Made by a program: the position numbers and the translations under genes. This document shows, in pieces, positions 24,307 to 33,174 of a stretch of 64,000 bases of DNA (its first letter is position 1; the number at the start of each line of letters is the position of its first letter). The stretch is taken from assembly GCA_044222225.1 (NCBI GenBank), contig JBGANR010000011.1, forward strand, positions 1 to 64,000, written 5' to 3'. The notes below the pieces were generated by a model that saw nothing but the letters and a program-made list of their open reading frames with translations, did not search any database and had not been told where the DNA came from. Source of the stretch: JBGANR01 sp044222225 (GTDB lineage Bacteria > Actinomycetota > Actinomycetes > Mycobacteriales > Mycobacteriaceae).

Positions 24307-25500
24307 TCAATACCTCGGCAGCGTCGGGTCGACCTCGTCGGCCCAGGCCAGCAGGCCGCCCCGTAGATGGACCGCATCGGCACGCCCCGCGGAGCGGACG
24401 CGTTGCACGGCGACGGCGGATCGCGCGCCGGACTTGCAGTACAGGACCGGCCGGCCGGCCGGCAGTCGCTCGAGCGCGTCACCGGCCGCGATCCTCGAGA
24501 CCGGCACGTGGACGGCGCCCGGCAGCCGGACGATGTCCCATTCCAGCTGCTCGCGGACGTCGATGAGAACGAGCGGCTCACCCGCGTCGAGTCGCCGCCG
24601 CAGCTCCACGGGCCCGATCGAACCGTCGTCCGCGGCCTCGACGCCGTCCGCGGCCTCGGCACCCGGCAGCCCGCAGGCCGCCGCGTCCGTCACCTCGGCG
24701 ACGACGTCGGTGACGAGCCGGCGTCCGGGCTCGGCGGCCAGCCGGACGACGCGCTGCGCCGGGCCGAGCGCGTCGTACACGGCGAGGCGGCCGTAGAGCC
24801 CCTCGCCGAGGCCCGTGATGAGCTTGATCGCCTCGGTGGCCATGAGCGATCCGACGGATCCGCACAGCACTCCGAGCACGCCGCCTTCGGCGCAGCTCGG
24901 GACGGCGCCGACCGGCGGCGGCTCCGGATAGACGTCACGCAGGCCGATGCCGCGGCCGCCCGGAGCTCCGGGCCCCGACCACCACACGGCGACCTGCCCG
25001 GTGAAACGGAAGATCGAGCCCCAGACGAGCGGGGTCGACGTCGCCTCCGCGGCGTCGGCCGCCAGATATCGCGTCGCGAAGTTGTCGGTGCCGTCGATGA
25101 CGAGGTCGTAGCGGGACACCAGGTCGACCGCGTTCGACGCGTCGAATCTCGCCGCGTGCCGTTCGACGCGCACCCCTCCGCCGAGCGCCGCGATCGCGTC
25201 GGCCGCACTGTCGACCTTCGGCCGTCCGACGTCGGCGACGCCGTGCGCGATCTGCCGCTGCAGGTTCGACTCCTCGACGACGTCGTCGTCGACGATCCCG
25301 AGCGTGCCGACGCCGGCCGCGGCGAGGTACATGAGCACCGGCGAGCCGAGGCCGCCCGCGCCGAGGACCAACACCCGCGCGGCCCGCAGACGTCTCTGCC
25401 CCGCGACGCCGACGCCGGGAAGGATGAGATGCCTGGCGTACCTCGAGATCTCGGCGGCGGTCAACTCCGGTCCCGGTGCCACGAGCGGCGGAAGTCCCAT
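24307..25500 (-). CDS. moeZ: MoeZ/MoeB-type adenylyltransferase-rhodanese fusion
   Basis: This 397-residue protein has an N-terminal E1-like adenylation domain (VLVLGAGGLGSPVLMYLAAA, DGTDNFATRY, catalytic Cys in VPSCAEGG) and a C-terminal rhodanese domain with active-site Cys in LYCKSGARS. Homologues activate the C-terminal Gly-Gly of sulfur carriers (MoaD, CysO, ThiS) and transfer sulfur for molybdopterin, cysteine and thioamide synthesis. The paired CxxC zinc site usual in MoeB/ThiF is absent. The ATG at 25500 lies 8 nt after TAGCCT, suggesting a leaderless message. Confidence 0.92.
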   Translation of the reverse strand: MGLPPLVAPGPELTAAEISRYARHLILPGVGVAGQRRLRAARVLVLGAGGLGSPVLMYLAAAGVGTLGIVDDDVVEESNLQRQIAHGVADVGRPKVDSAADAIAALGGGVRVERHAARFDASNAVDLVSRYDLVIDGTDNFATRYLAADAAEATSTPLVWGSIFRFTGQVAVWWSGPGAPGGRGIGLRDVYPEPPPVGAVPSCAEGGVLGVLCGSVGSLMATEAIKLITGLGEGLYGRLAVYDALGPAQRVVRLAAEPGRRLVTDVVAEVTDAAACGLPGAEAADGVEAADDGSIGPVELRRRLDAGEPLVLIDVREQLEWDIVRLPGAVHVPVSRIAAGDALERLPAGRPVLYCKSGARSAVAVQRVRSAGRADAVHLRGGLLAWADEVDPTLPRY

Positions 25501-25508
25501 AGGCGACC

Positions 25509-25514
25509 AGGCTA
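25509..25514 (-). promoter_or_regulatory. -10 element of moeZ, leaderless start
   Basis: TAGCCT on the minus strand lies 8 nt before the ATG at 25500 and there is no Shine-Dalgarno. It falls in the gap between the DUF3152 stop and moeZ. Confidence 0.45.
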
Positions 25515-25526
25515 CGCGCCGGCCGA

Positions 25527-26705
25527 TCAGGGGTTGGGCCACGGATTCGGCCGACAGGTGAAGTCGGGATTGCCCTTGAGATCGGTGTCGAACTTCATCG
25601 CCTCGCGATTCGACACACTGAACGTCTGCTGCATCATGATCGGCGCCAGCTCACCGTTGGCGGCGCAGGTCTGATGATGGATGTAGCCGATGGCGTGCCC
25701 GACCTCGTGGTTGATGAGGTAGGTGCGATAGCCGAGGTCGTCGCCGCGATAGGGCACCGCGCCCCGCAGCCAGCGCGCCTCGTTGATGACCACCCGGTTC
25801 TCCACCGACGTGTAGCAGCTCGACTCCAACTGCACCTCGTAGCCGCAGGTCGCACGGGTCGTCATCGCGGATGTCAGCGAGATCCGGAAGTTCGGCTCCC
25901 CCTTGTCGACGCGCTGGAACGACACCTCGCCCCGGCCGGTCCAGCTCCGCGGATTGGACAGCGTGGCCTCGACCATCTTCGCGAAGGCGGCGTCGCCGCC
26001 GTACTCGGTCGTCGGAATGCCGCCCTCGACCTCGATGGTGTAGGTGAACACCTGCTCACCGGTCCCGACGCGCGTCCCGGCCCCCTGCACGATGCGGTAC
26101 TTCCCGTCACCGCGCTGGGTGTACGCGGCCCCGGCCGGAAGCATCCCCTGCGGCAGCGACTCCGGATCGACCAGCCCGGTGGGAGCGCCGATGATCTTGT
26201 GCTGCTGCGCAGCCGAGGGATCTCGGGTCTCCGTCGCGGACGCCGTGTCGCCGCCGTCGATGCGCACGTCCCGGACCGTGGCGACGACAAGCGCGACGGT
26301 GAGCACGACGAGCACCGGGACGGCGTACGCCCGCCAGCCGTAGGTCGCGACGAACCGGCCGAGGGCCGTCGACCTGCGGGTTCCCGTGCGGACCGCGCGA
26401 TCGGAACGCTGTCGGCCGACGTCGTCGCCCAGCGGGTCCCAGCTCGCGCGCAGCGGCTGGTTCGACTGCGCCGCACGCGGTCGACGCCGAACGGCCTGAT
26501 CCTCCGGGCCGTCCCGACGCACGGCGGGTCGCCCCCGCTCCTCCCGGCCGTCACGACGCGCGGCGGCCGGTCGCCCCGGCTCCCCCGTCCGCGGCCGACG
26601 CGGCCGTCCGTCCGGATCCCCCCCGGAGACGGCTCGCCGGCGATCGCGCAGCGTCCGCTGCTCGTCGCGCTCTCCATCCCCGCCGTCCGATTTCACGCTC
26701 CTCAC
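25527..26705 (-). CDS. DUF3152 membrane-anchored zincin-like protein (Rv3207c type)
   Basis: This 392-residue protein has a long basic, disordered cytoplasmic N-terminus (about 1-115), one membrane helix at about 126-145 and an extracellular DUF3152 domain. The domain carries a full metzincin-type zinc motif HEVGHAIGYIH (about 333-343) followed by IMMQQTF, the Met-turn expected of metzincins, and four cysteines that may form disulfides. A peptidase role is likely, but the substrate is unknown. Translation starts at the GTG at 26705 or at the in-frame GTG at 26696, which is better spaced from AGAAGG. Confidence 0.88.
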   Translation of the reverse strand: MRSVKSDGGDGERDEQRTLRDRRRAVSGGDPDGRPRRPRTGEPGRPAAARRDGREERGRPAVRRDGPEDQAVRRRPRAAQSNQPLRASWDPLGDDVGRQRSDRAVRTGTRRSTALGRFVATYGWRAYAVPVLVVLTVALVVATVRDVRIDGGDTASATETRDPSAAQQHKIIGAPTGLVDPESLPQGMLPAGAAYTQRGDGKYRIVQGAGTRVGTGEQVFTYTIEVEGGIPTTEYGGDAAFAKMVEATLSNPRSWTGRGEVSFQRVDKGEPNFRISLTSAMTTRATCGYEVQLESSCYTSVENRVVINEARWLRGAVPYRGDDLGYRTYLINHEVGHAIGYIHHQTCAANGELAPIMMQQTFSVSNREAMKFDTDLKGNPDFTCRPNPWPNP

Positions 26706-26830
26706 CTTCTCACAGACCTCCGGACGCGCCGAGACGGCGCGCCACCCACACCACCGGCCACCCGTGACGGCGCGCCCCGCCGTCCGGTCGCCACGCGGAC
26801 GGTCGGGGAACGATCACCGACCCGCGGGCG

Positions 26831-26836
26831 TATGGT
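26831..26836 (+). promoter_or_regulatory. -10 element of the TetR gene, leaderless start
   Basis: TATGGT lies 6 nt before the ATG at 26843 and there is no Shine-Dalgarno. Confidence 0.5.
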
Positions 26837-26842
26837 CGCCAT

Positions 26843-27505
26843 ATGTCGACCACGCTTCCCAGGCCACGCGGCGGTGACGCCGAACCCGTGTCGCGCCGGG
26901 CCGGACGGCTGCCGCGCAGCGCGCGCCGGCAACAGCTGCTCGAAGCCGCCAGCGAGGTCTTCGTCGAGAACGGCTATCACGCCGCGGGCATGGACGAGAT
27001 CGCCGTCCGCGCCGGCGTCAGCAAGCCCGTGCTCTACCAGCATTTCCCCAGCAAGCTCGACCTTTATCTCGCTGTTCTCGACTCGCATACGACGACGATG
27101 ATCGACGTCGTCCAGAACGCGCTGCGCACCTCCACCGACAACCGGGTCCGCGTCCGGGCGGCCGTGCGCGCGCTGTTCGATTTCGTCGACCAGGACGACA
27201 AGGGCTATCGCCTCATCTTCCAATCCGATTCGAACGACCCCGCCGCCATGCGACGCGTCGAGAACGCGACCGAGGCCTGCGTCGACGCGGTCTACGACCT
27301 CGTTCTGCACGACTCCGGGCTCGACCCGTACCGCAGCCGCATGCTGGCGGCGGGCATGGTCGGCACCTCCCAGATCAACGCGCGGTACTGGCTCGACGCC
27401 GATCGCCCCATCCCCATGGACGACGCCGTCGACACGACGGTCGCGATGCTGTGGGGCGGCCTCTCCCGCGTCCCGCTGCTGCACGCCGAAAGCGCCCACG
27501 GCTGA
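26843..27505 (+). CDS. TetR-family transcriptional regulator (Rv3208 type)
   Basis: This 220-residue regulator has an N-terminal TetR HTH: RQQLLEAASEVFVENGYHAAG leads into MDEIAVRAGVSKPVLYQHFPSK (about 35-75). A helical ligand and dimer domain follows (AAVRALFDFVDQDDKGYRLIFQ). It corresponds by position to Rv3208, a conserved regulator of unknown ligand. The first 20 residues are basic and probably flexible. The start is leaderless-type. It converges on the DUF3107 gene, with a hairpin between. Confidence 0.9.
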   Translation: MSTTLPRPRGGDAEPVSRRAGRLPRSARRQQLLEAASEVFVENGYHAAGMDEIAVRAGVSKPVLYQHFPSKLDLYLAVLDSHTTTMIDVVQNALRTSTDNRVRVRAAVRALFDFVDQDDKGYRLIFQSDSNDPAAMRRVENATEACVDAVYDLVLHDSGLDPYRSRMLAAGMVGTSQINARYWLDADRPIPMDDAVDTTVAMLWGGLSRVPLLHAESAHG

Positions 27506-27549
27506 ACCGGCCGGCCCGACACCGCCGGCACGGCACCCCGACACACGAG

Positions 27550-27580
27550 CGAGCCGCCACCCGATCCGGGCGGCGGCTCG
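27550..27580. terminator. hairpin between convergent tetR and DUF3107 genes
   Basis: CGAGCCGCC (27550-27558) pairs with GGCGGCTCG (27572-27580) around a 13-nt loop. It lies between two convergent stops, 45 nt after the tetR stop and 14 nt beyond the DUF3107 stop. Confidence 0.55.
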
Positions 27581-27593
27581 TCTGCGATGTCCG

Positions 27594-27818
27594 TCAGGCC
27601 GTGAAGCCGACCTTGCGTGAATCCCCGGCGCCGATCTCCACGTAGGCGATCCGCGCGACCGGCACGAGGTACCGGCGGCCCTTCTCGTCCTGCAGCCGCA
27701 GCACCGGCTCCGTCCCCGCGAGCACGGCCTCGACGGCCTGCGCGACATCTCCCTCGACCCCGCCGATCGTCAGCTCGCGCGGGTTGTCGGTGAGACCGAC
27801 CTTGACGTCAACTGCCAC
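27594..27818 (-). CDS. DUF3107 protein (TB9.4/Rv3208A type)
   Basis: This 74-residue protein matches the actinobacterial DUF3107 family: an N-terminal VDVKVGLTDNPRELTI strand and a C-terminal LQDEKGRRYLVPVARIAYVEIG, the latter almost invariant in the family. It is small and soluble, and its function is unknown; the M. tuberculosis orthologue is described as a T-cell antigen. The GTG at 27818 is chosen because GAGGA lies 6 nt upstream and homologues begin near VDVKVG. It lies downstream of the ferritin-like gene on the same strand. Confidence 0.88.
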   Translation of the reverse strand: MAVDVKVGLTDNPRELTIGGVEGDVAQAVEAVLAGTEPVLRLQDEKGRRYLVPVARIAYVEIGAGDSRKVGFTA

Positions 27819-27922
27819 AGCTGTCCTCAACTCTCCGTGTCACGATCTCTGCTCGTCGCGGGCGCCTCGAAACACCGGCGCGCGACGCCAGACCAGGCTA
27901 GATGATCACCGATCAGAAGTGC

Positions 27923-28615
27923 CTACGTCGAAAGGCCGAGGTCCGACATCCGCGCGTCGTGCCGGCTCTGGATCGAGTCGAAGAACTCCGTCATCCGGCC
28001 GAGGTCACCGCCCGCGGAGAACAGCATGTCGGTGAGCTCGTCACGCGCGGCGAGGACGTACTGCGCCTGTGTGATGGCCTCGCCGAGCAGTCGCCGCGCC
28101 CACAGGGTGAGCGGCGAGACCAGCCGCGGATTGTCGGTGACGGCCCGGCGGACCTCGGCGGCGGCGAACTGCGAATGCGCCGTCTGCTCCATGGCCGCCT
28201 TGACGAGATCCGACGGCCCCGTCGGCAGGACGTCGGCGACCTCGCGGTAGAAGTCGGCGGCGAGGCCGTCGCCGATGTACGTCTTCACCATCGACTCGAG
28301 CCACGTCCGCGGCACGGTGAGCTGGTGGTACTGGTCGAGCGTCGACTGGTATTGCGCCACGGCGTCGCGCACGTCGACTCCGCGCTCGACGAGCTCGGCG
28401 GCGAGCAACTCGAAGTGCCCCATCTGCGCCGATGCCATCCGGGCCATCGCGATCCGGCCGTCGACGCCCGGCGCGAGCTCCGCCTCGTCGGTCAGCCGAT
28501 AGAAGGCGGCCAGCTCGCCGCAGGCCAGGATGGACAGCAACTGCGTGATGCCGATGTGGTCCTCGGGGATCGACGAACCGGCCGGGGCCGCAGGGGTCTC
28601 GTCAGCGCTGGACAT
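27923..28615 (-). CDS. ferritin-like / MiaE-like fold protein (Rv3210c type)
   Basis: This 230-residue, mostly helical protein belongs to the actinobacterial ferritin-like family related to the tRNA-modifying diiron enzyme MiaE. Acidic and His positions spaced along helices fit a four-helix diiron bundle: CGELAAFYRL, SAQMGHFELLAAEL, YIGDGLAADFYREV and MEQTAHSQFAAAEV. The reaction is not established in this branch. It lies upstream of DUF3107 on the same strand and is divergent from rhlE. No membrane segment is present. Confidence 0.85.
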   Translation of the reverse strand: MSSADETPAAPAGSSIPEDHIGITQLLSILACGELAAFYRLTDEAELAPGVDGRIAMARMASAQMGHFELLAAELVERGVDVRDAVAQYQSTLDQYHQLTVPRTWLESMVKTYIGDGLAADFYREVADVLPTGPSDLVKAAMEQTAHSQFAAAEVRRAVTDNPRLVSPLTLWARRLLGEAITQAQYVLAARDELTDMLFSAGGDLGRMTEFFDSIQSRHDARMSDLGLST

Positions 28616-28691
28616 GGGCCGATCCTAGTCACCGGACGGCCGTACGCGTGGCCGCACCTGAGACGATTCATCCAGCGCGGCCGCGAACCCG

Positions 28692-28738
28692 TAGAATGGC
28701 CCTCGGCAGATCGTGCTCACCAGCACTCGAGCTGCCGA
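28692..28738 (+). promoter_or_regulatory. rhlE promoter and leader hairpin
   Basis: A good -10, TAGAAT, lies at 28692-28697, with only a weak -35 (TTCATC, 19-nt spacer). The predicted start falls at the base of a hairpin: TCGGCAG (28703-28709) pairs with CTGCCGA (28732-28738), with an inner GTGCT/AGCAC pair. This would give rhlE a leader of about 240 nt. The rest of 28616-28946 holds no separate gene; an in-frame ATG at about 28832 could give a 38-residue N-terminal extension. Confidence 0.4.
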
Positions 28739-28946
28739 CAACACCGCGCATCCGCGGCCCCCGGTGGTGACGGGCCGCGTCGGAAGCCGAGCGCCTATCG
28801 CGCGCGTCGACCGTGACGGGTGCGCCGACACGATGAACACGACGCCACCGCCGAGCCGACCCGATGTCGGCGACGGCGACCCGCCGACGCAGGTCGGCGA
28901 GGAGCCCGCCGACACGATTCGGCGAGGAGAAGGCACGGAAGGCCCC

Positions 28947-30512
28947 ATGACCACGATCGACCAGACCCCTATCCCGAGCGGCGCCGCCGCAAGCCCGATC
29001 GACGACGACCTGCAGACGACGATCGTCGCCGAGGATCACGTCCCGCCCACGTTCGCCGAGCTCGGCGTCTCCCCCGCGATCGTCGCGGCGCTCGCCGTCC
29101 AGGGCATCGAGCGCACCTTCGCGATCCAGGAGCTGACGCTGCCGCTCGCGATGCGCGGCGAGGACCTCATCGGCCAGGCGCGCACCGGCATGGGCAAGAC
29201 GTACGGCTTCGGCGTCCCGCTGCTGCACCGGCTCGCCGGCGGCGCCACCGCGACCCCGCTCGACGGCACGCCGCGCGCGCTCATCATCGTCCCGACGCGC
29301 GAGCTCTGCCTGCAGGTGTTCGACGACCTGACCAAGGCCGCGACCGGGCTCACCGCGGGCGCCACCGGCCGCCCGCTCAAGCTCACGGCCATCTACGGCG
29401 GACGGCCCTACGACTCGCAGATTGCCGACCTGCAGGCCGGTGTCGACGTCGTCGTCGGCACCCCCGGCCGGCTCCTCGACCTGGCCAACCAGGGCAAGCT
29501 GGTGCTGGCGAAGGTCGAGATCCTCGTGCTCGACGAGGCCGACGAGATGCTCGATCTCGGGTTCCTCCCGGACATCGAGCGGATCATGTCGGCGCTGCCC
29601 GCCGGGCGTCAGACGATGCTCTTCTCGGCGACGATGCCCGGCCCGATCGTCACCCTGGCGCGCACCTTCCTCAGCCGCCCCACCCACATCCGCGCCGAGC
29701 TCGCGGGCGACTCGGCGATCCACGAGCGCACAAGGCAGGTCGTCTATCGGGCCCATGCGCTCGACAAGGCCGAGCTGGTCGCACGCGTGCTGCAGGCCGA
29801 GGGCCGCGGCGCGACGATGGTCTTCACCCGCACCAAGCGCACGGCGCAGAAGGTCGCCGACGACCTCGCCGAGCGAGGCTTCAAGGTGGGCGCCGTACAC
29901 GGCGACCTCGGCCAGATCGCCCGGGAGAAGGCGCTCTCGCGCTTCCGCGACGGCTCGATCGACGTGCTCGTCGCGACCGACGTGGCCGCCCGCGGCATCG
30001 ACGTCGACGATGTCACGCACGTCATCAACTACCAGTGCCCCGACGACGAGAAGACCTACGTCCACCGCATCGGCCGCACCGGCCGCGCGGGCCGCACCGG
30101 CATCGCCATCACGCTCGTCGACTGGGATGAGCTGCATCGCTGGGAGCTCATCGACAAGGCCCTCGGCCTCGGCATGCCCGAGCCCGTGGAGACCTACAGC
30201 AGCTCCGATCACCTGCACGACGACCTCGACATCCCGACCGAGGTGAGCGGCCGCATCGGGCGGCCCAAGCGCACCGACAACGAGGAGCGCCGGACCGTCG
30301 AGCGGGAGCCGCGGGAGCCGCGCGCCCCCCGGACGCGGCAGCGGCGACGCACGCGCGGCGGGTCCGGCACGAGCGGCGCCGCGACCACCGCCGACGGCGA
30401 CGCGGGCACCGCGCCCACCGGACCCGCCACCACACCGGCCGCCGAGGGCGACGCCCCCGCGAAGCGCCGCCGCCGGCGTCGCCGGACCGGTGTGGCCGCC
30501 TCGGCCGACTGA
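28947..30512 (+). CDS. rhlE: DEAD-box RNA helicase RhlE (Rv3211 type)
   Basis: This 521-residue DEAD-box helicase has all motifs: Q motif around FAIQELTLPLA, motif I ARTGMGKT, PTRELCLQV, GTPGRLLDL, DEAD in VLDEADEMLDLGF, SAT in FSATMPG, and motifs V-VI in VATDVAARGIDVDDV and YVHRIGRTGRAG. The C-terminal 90 residues are basic and disordered with an Arg cluster (KRRRRRRRTG) that should bind RNA. The probable role is RNA remodelling in decay or ribosome assembly. The ATG at 28947 has GGAAGG about 5 nt upstream. The long structured leader suggests post-transcriptional control. Confidence 0.93.
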   Translation: MTTIDQTPIPSGAAASPIDDDLQTTIVAEDHVPPTFAELGVSPAIVAALAVQGIERTFAIQELTLPLAMRGEDLIGQARTGMGKTYGFGVPLLHRLAGGATATPLDGTPRALIIVPTRELCLQVFDDLTKAATGLTAGATGRPLKLTAIYGGRPYDSQIADLQAGVDVVVGTPGRLLDLANQGKLVLAKVEILVLDEADEMLDLGFLPDIERIMSALPAGRQTMLFSATMPGPIVTLARTFLSRPTHIRAELAGDSAIHERTRQVVYRAHALDKAELVARVLQAEGRGATMVFTRTKRTAQKVADDLAERGFKVGAVHGDLGQIAREKALSRFRDGSIDVLVATDVAARGIDVDDVTHVINYQCPDDEKTYVHRIGRTGRAGRTGIAITLVDWDELHRWELIDKALGLGMPEPVETYSSSDHLHDDLDIPTEVSGRIGRPKRTDNEERRTVEREPREPRAPRTRQRRRTRGGSGTSGAATTADGDAGTAPTGPATTPAAEGDAPAKRRRRRRRTGVAASAD

Positions 30513-30561
30513 CCACACCCGCACCGGACGACGGGCTCCGGAGACGTCGAAGGACGGTGGG

Positions 30562-30567
30562 TACCCT
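30562..30567 (+). promoter_or_regulatory. -10 element of the Rv3212-type gene, leaderless start
   Basis: TACCCT lies 7 nt before the GTG at 30575. No well-spaced Shine-Dalgarno is present for this start. Confidence 0.4.
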
Positions 30568-30574
30568 CGGCCGG

Positions 30575-31807
30575 GTGATCGCCCCCGAACGCCGCACCCG
30601 CGGTGACCTCATCGCGGCCGCGGCCGTCGTGATCGTCGTGATCGTCGCGGCGGCGGCGGTCTGGTGGACGTCGTCCGCCCGGCGTTCGACGCTGACGCCC
30701 GCCGCCGGCCCGATCCCGCCGGCGGCGGCACCGAGCGGACCGCCCGCGGAACTGCGGGCGCGCTGGTCCGAACCGAGCCCCGCGACGTCGCGGCCGGTCT
30801 TCCTCTCCGGTGTCGCCGTCACCGCCGGCGACGGCGACGTCGTCGGGCGCGATCCCGCCACCGGCGGGCAGCTCTGGCGCTACCACCGCGATGCGCAGCT
30901 CTGCGACGTCACGGGCCTGCAGGATCTGGCCGTCGCCGCCTACCGGCAGGACGAGGGCTGCGGGGACGTCACGGCCATCCGCGGCGCCAGCGGCCTGCGC
31001 GGGCCGACGCGCCGTTCGGACGCCGACCGGTCCGTCACACTGACGGCCACCTCGACCGCCGTGCTCTCGGCGGGCGAGAGCCGGATCGAGGCCTGGGGCC
31101 CGCAGCTGTTCCGGGAGATCGAGTACGGCCGCACCGACAACCCCGTCAAGCCCGGGGTGCAGCCGCGGTCGGGCTGCACGCTGCGATCGGCCGTGCCGGG
31201 CGTCGCCCGCATCGCGATCGTCGAGGACTGTCCCGGTGACGTCGGGCACCGGCTCACCGTCATCGAATCCCACCTCGACAAGGACGACAAGGTGGTGCAG
31301 AACGGCTCGTCAGTCATCACCGGGGACGGCCACGGCACGCCACCGCCGCTCGTCCTCGGCGCCGGACCGTCGGGCGCCGTCGTCTTCTATCCCGCCGGCT
31401 CGGCCGCCGCCTGCCCCGGCCCGGCCGTCGCCGTCCTCCCGCAGACGAGTTCGACGCCGCGCTGCGTGCCGGTGCCCGCGGGCCCCGCGGGCAGCCTTCC
31501 GGCCGAGGTCGCGGACGTCGTCACCTGGTGGACCGGCACGGCGACCGTCGTGGTCCAGCCCGCCGGCGGCCGCGTCGCGATCATCCCGTCGACGCTCGGA
31601 CCGGCCACGATCTGGGGCGGACGCCTCGTGGTCGCGACGGCCGAGGGCATCGGCGTCCTCTCCACGGGCCTCGACGGCCGGATCGAACGGACCATCCCCG
31701 TCACGCGTGACGCGGCGCCGGCCGGGCCCGTGTATCTCGAGGCGGCCGGGCCGGGCCTCGTCGAACTCGCCGGCGGTCGGCTGACCGGGCTGCTGCCGCC
31801 GGGCTGA
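30575..31807 (+). CDS. membrane-anchored PQQ/beta-propeller-like protein (Rv3212 type)
   Basis: This 410-residue protein has one N-terminal membrane helix (AAAVVIVVIVAAAAVWW, about 14-30), a Pro/Ala-rich linker and an extracellular domain with repeated beta-propeller blades of the PQQ-enzyme-repeat type (GDVVGRDPATGGQLWRYH). Three pairs of cysteines are spread through the domain (for example QLCDVTG with EGCGDVT), compatible with disulfides outside the cell. It is the Rv3212 counterpart by order, between rhlE and the parA-like gene. Function unknown. A GTG at 30557 is an alternative start. Confidence 0.82.
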   Translation: MIAPERRTRGDLIAAAAVVIVVIVAAAAVWWTSSARRSTLTPAAGPIPPAAAPSGPPAELRARWSEPSPATSRPVFLSGVAVTAGDGDVVGRDPATGGQLWRYHRDAQLCDVTGLQDLAVAAYRQDEGCGDVTAIRGASGLRGPTRRSDADRSVTLTATSTAVLSAGESRIEAWGPQLFREIEYGRTDNPVKPGVQPRSGCTLRSAVPGVARIAIVEDCPGDVGHRLTVIESHLDKDDKVVQNGSSVITGDGHGTPPPLVLGAGPSGAVVFYPAGSAAACPGPAVAVLPQTSSTPRCVPVPAGPAGSLPAEVADVVTWWTGTATVVVQPAGGRVAIIPSTLGPATIWGGRLVVATAEGIGVLSTGLDGRIERTIPVTRDAAPAGPVYLEAAGPGLVELAGGRLTGLLPPG

Positions 31808-31834
31808 GCAGGCGCTCTACCGTTGCGCGCGCCG

Positions 31835-32632
31835 TCAGACGCCCGGCTCGGCGAACAGCGCCGGGCCGTCGCCCGTGGTGATGTGCTTCCACAGGTTCTC
31901 GGCCAGCTCGCGATAGGCCGCCGCGCCCTTGTTCCGCCGGCCGGCCATCACGCTGACGCCCGACGCCGACGCCTCCGCGAAGCGCACGGTCCGCGGGATC
32001 GCGGGCGCGAGCACGGGCAGGCCGTACCGGTCGGCGACGTCGCCGAGGACGTCGCGGCTGTGGGTCGTCCGCGCGTCGAACAGCGTCGGGACGGCGCCGA
32101 GCAGCGCGAGGTCGGGGTTCGTGATCTGCTGCACCTCACGCACCGTGCGCATCAGCTGGCCGACGCCGCGATGCGCCAGCGTCTCGCACTGCAGCGGCAC
32201 GATGACGTCGTTCGCGGCCGTCAGGCCGTTGAGCGTCAGCACGCCCAGCGAGGGCGGGCAGTCGACGAGCACGACGTCGAAGTCCCCCGCGACCGTGGCG
32301 AGCGCCCGCTTGAGCGCGTACTCCCGCCCGGGCCGCATGAGCAGCATCGCCTCGGCGCCCGCGAGATCGATCGTCGCCGGCAGCAGTGTCACGCGGTCCC
32401 GCGTATCGAGCAGCACGTCGCCGATCCGCGTCTCACCGAGCAGCACCTCGTGCACGCTGCGCTCGAGCCGGTCCGGATCGTGGCCGAGCGAGAACGTCAG
32501 GCATCCCTGCGGATCGAGGTCGACGACGAGCACCGACACGTCCATCGCCGCCAGCGCCGCACCGACCGACGCGACCGTCGTCGTCTTCGCGACGCCGCCC
32601 TTCTGATTGGCCACAGCCAGCACTCGGCTCAT
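31835..32632 (-). CDS. ParA-family ATPase (Rv3213c type)
   Basis: This 265-residue ParA/Soj-like ATPase has a deviant Walker A, KGGVAKTTT, with the signature lysine (VANQKGGVAKTTTVAS, about 9-20), Walker A' DLDPQGCLTFSLG and the Walker B VVLVDCPPSLG. No ParB is adjacent, so it is an orphan ParA, as Rv3213c is in mycobacteria, and it probably positions some cellular cargo rather than the chromosome origin. The ATG at 32632 is preferred, with GAGGGG 9 nt upstream; an ATG 9 nt earlier is possible. It converges on the Rv3212-type gene. Confidence 0.9.
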   Translation of the reverse strand: MSRVLAVANQKGGVAKTTTVASVGAALAAMDVSVLVVDLDPQGCLTFSLGHDPDRLERSVHEVLLGETRIGDVLLDTRDRVTLLPATIDLAGAEAMLLMRPGREYALKRALATVAGDFDVVLVDCPPSLGVLTLNGLTAANDVIVPLQCETLAHRGVGQLMRTVREVQQITNPDLALLGAVPTLFDARTTHSRDVLGDVADRYGLPVLAPAIPRTVRFAEASASGVSVMAGRRNKGAAAYRELAENLWKHITTGDGPALFAEPGV

Positions 32633-32748
32633 CGCGTTCATCCCCTCACTCGCTCGCGCTGCGCCGTATCGCACACCCGCATGGCGGCATCGCCGCGTCC
32701 CACGGAGTGGAATATACCGCCGAGTAGCAAACTCGGCGTTCCCCGGAG

Positions 32749-33174
32749 TCAGTCGAGATGCGCGTCCGGCGCGTAGTCGCGCGCGAACCAGCCGGCGGCC
32801 GCCGGGTTGAACAGACAGCCGAGCACCGCGAGGGCGACACCGCCGAGCGGGATCCCGAAGAGCGGCTGATGGCTGGTGAACAGGTAATAGGAGACGGGGA
32901 TGAGCAGGATCTGCGCGACCACGGCGATCGACTTGCCCCAACGCCTGCTGCGCGTCAACGCGACGCCGCCCACGAGAACTGCCGAACCGAGCAGGCCGAA
33001 CCACAGCGCCAGTCCGTAGCCGTCGGACACGCCGTGCTCGGCGCCGCCGAGCCGCCGCACGAGGAAGACGAGCGCCCCGAGGACCGCCACGGCCCCCTCG
33101 AATGCGACGAGCCACCCGCCGACGACGATCGACCGCGGCGCAGGGGTCCGGCGGGCGTCGTCTCCAATCGGCAT
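32749..33174 (-). CDS. small integral membrane protein, unidentified
   Basis: This 141-residue protein has four hydrophobic helices: about 19-38, 52-70, 82-100 and 105-120 (VVGGWLVAFEGAVAVLGALVF, LALWFGLLGSAVLVGGVAL, SIAVVAQILLIPVSYYLF, PLGGVALAVLGCLFNPAAAGW). N- and C-termini are likely cytoplasmic. The layout matches small actinobacterial membrane proteins of unknown function. I do not recognise a specific family. It lies upstream of parA on the same strand with 116 bp between and is divergent from the lipid-kinase-like gene. Confidence 0.8.
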   Translation of the reverse strand: MPIGDDARRTPAPRSIVVGGWLVAFEGAVAVLGALVFLVRRLGGAEHGVSDGYGLALWFGLLGSAVLVGGVALTRSRRWGKSIAVVAQILLIPVSYYLFTSHQPLFGIPLGGVALAVLGCLFNPAAAGWFARDYAPDAHLD

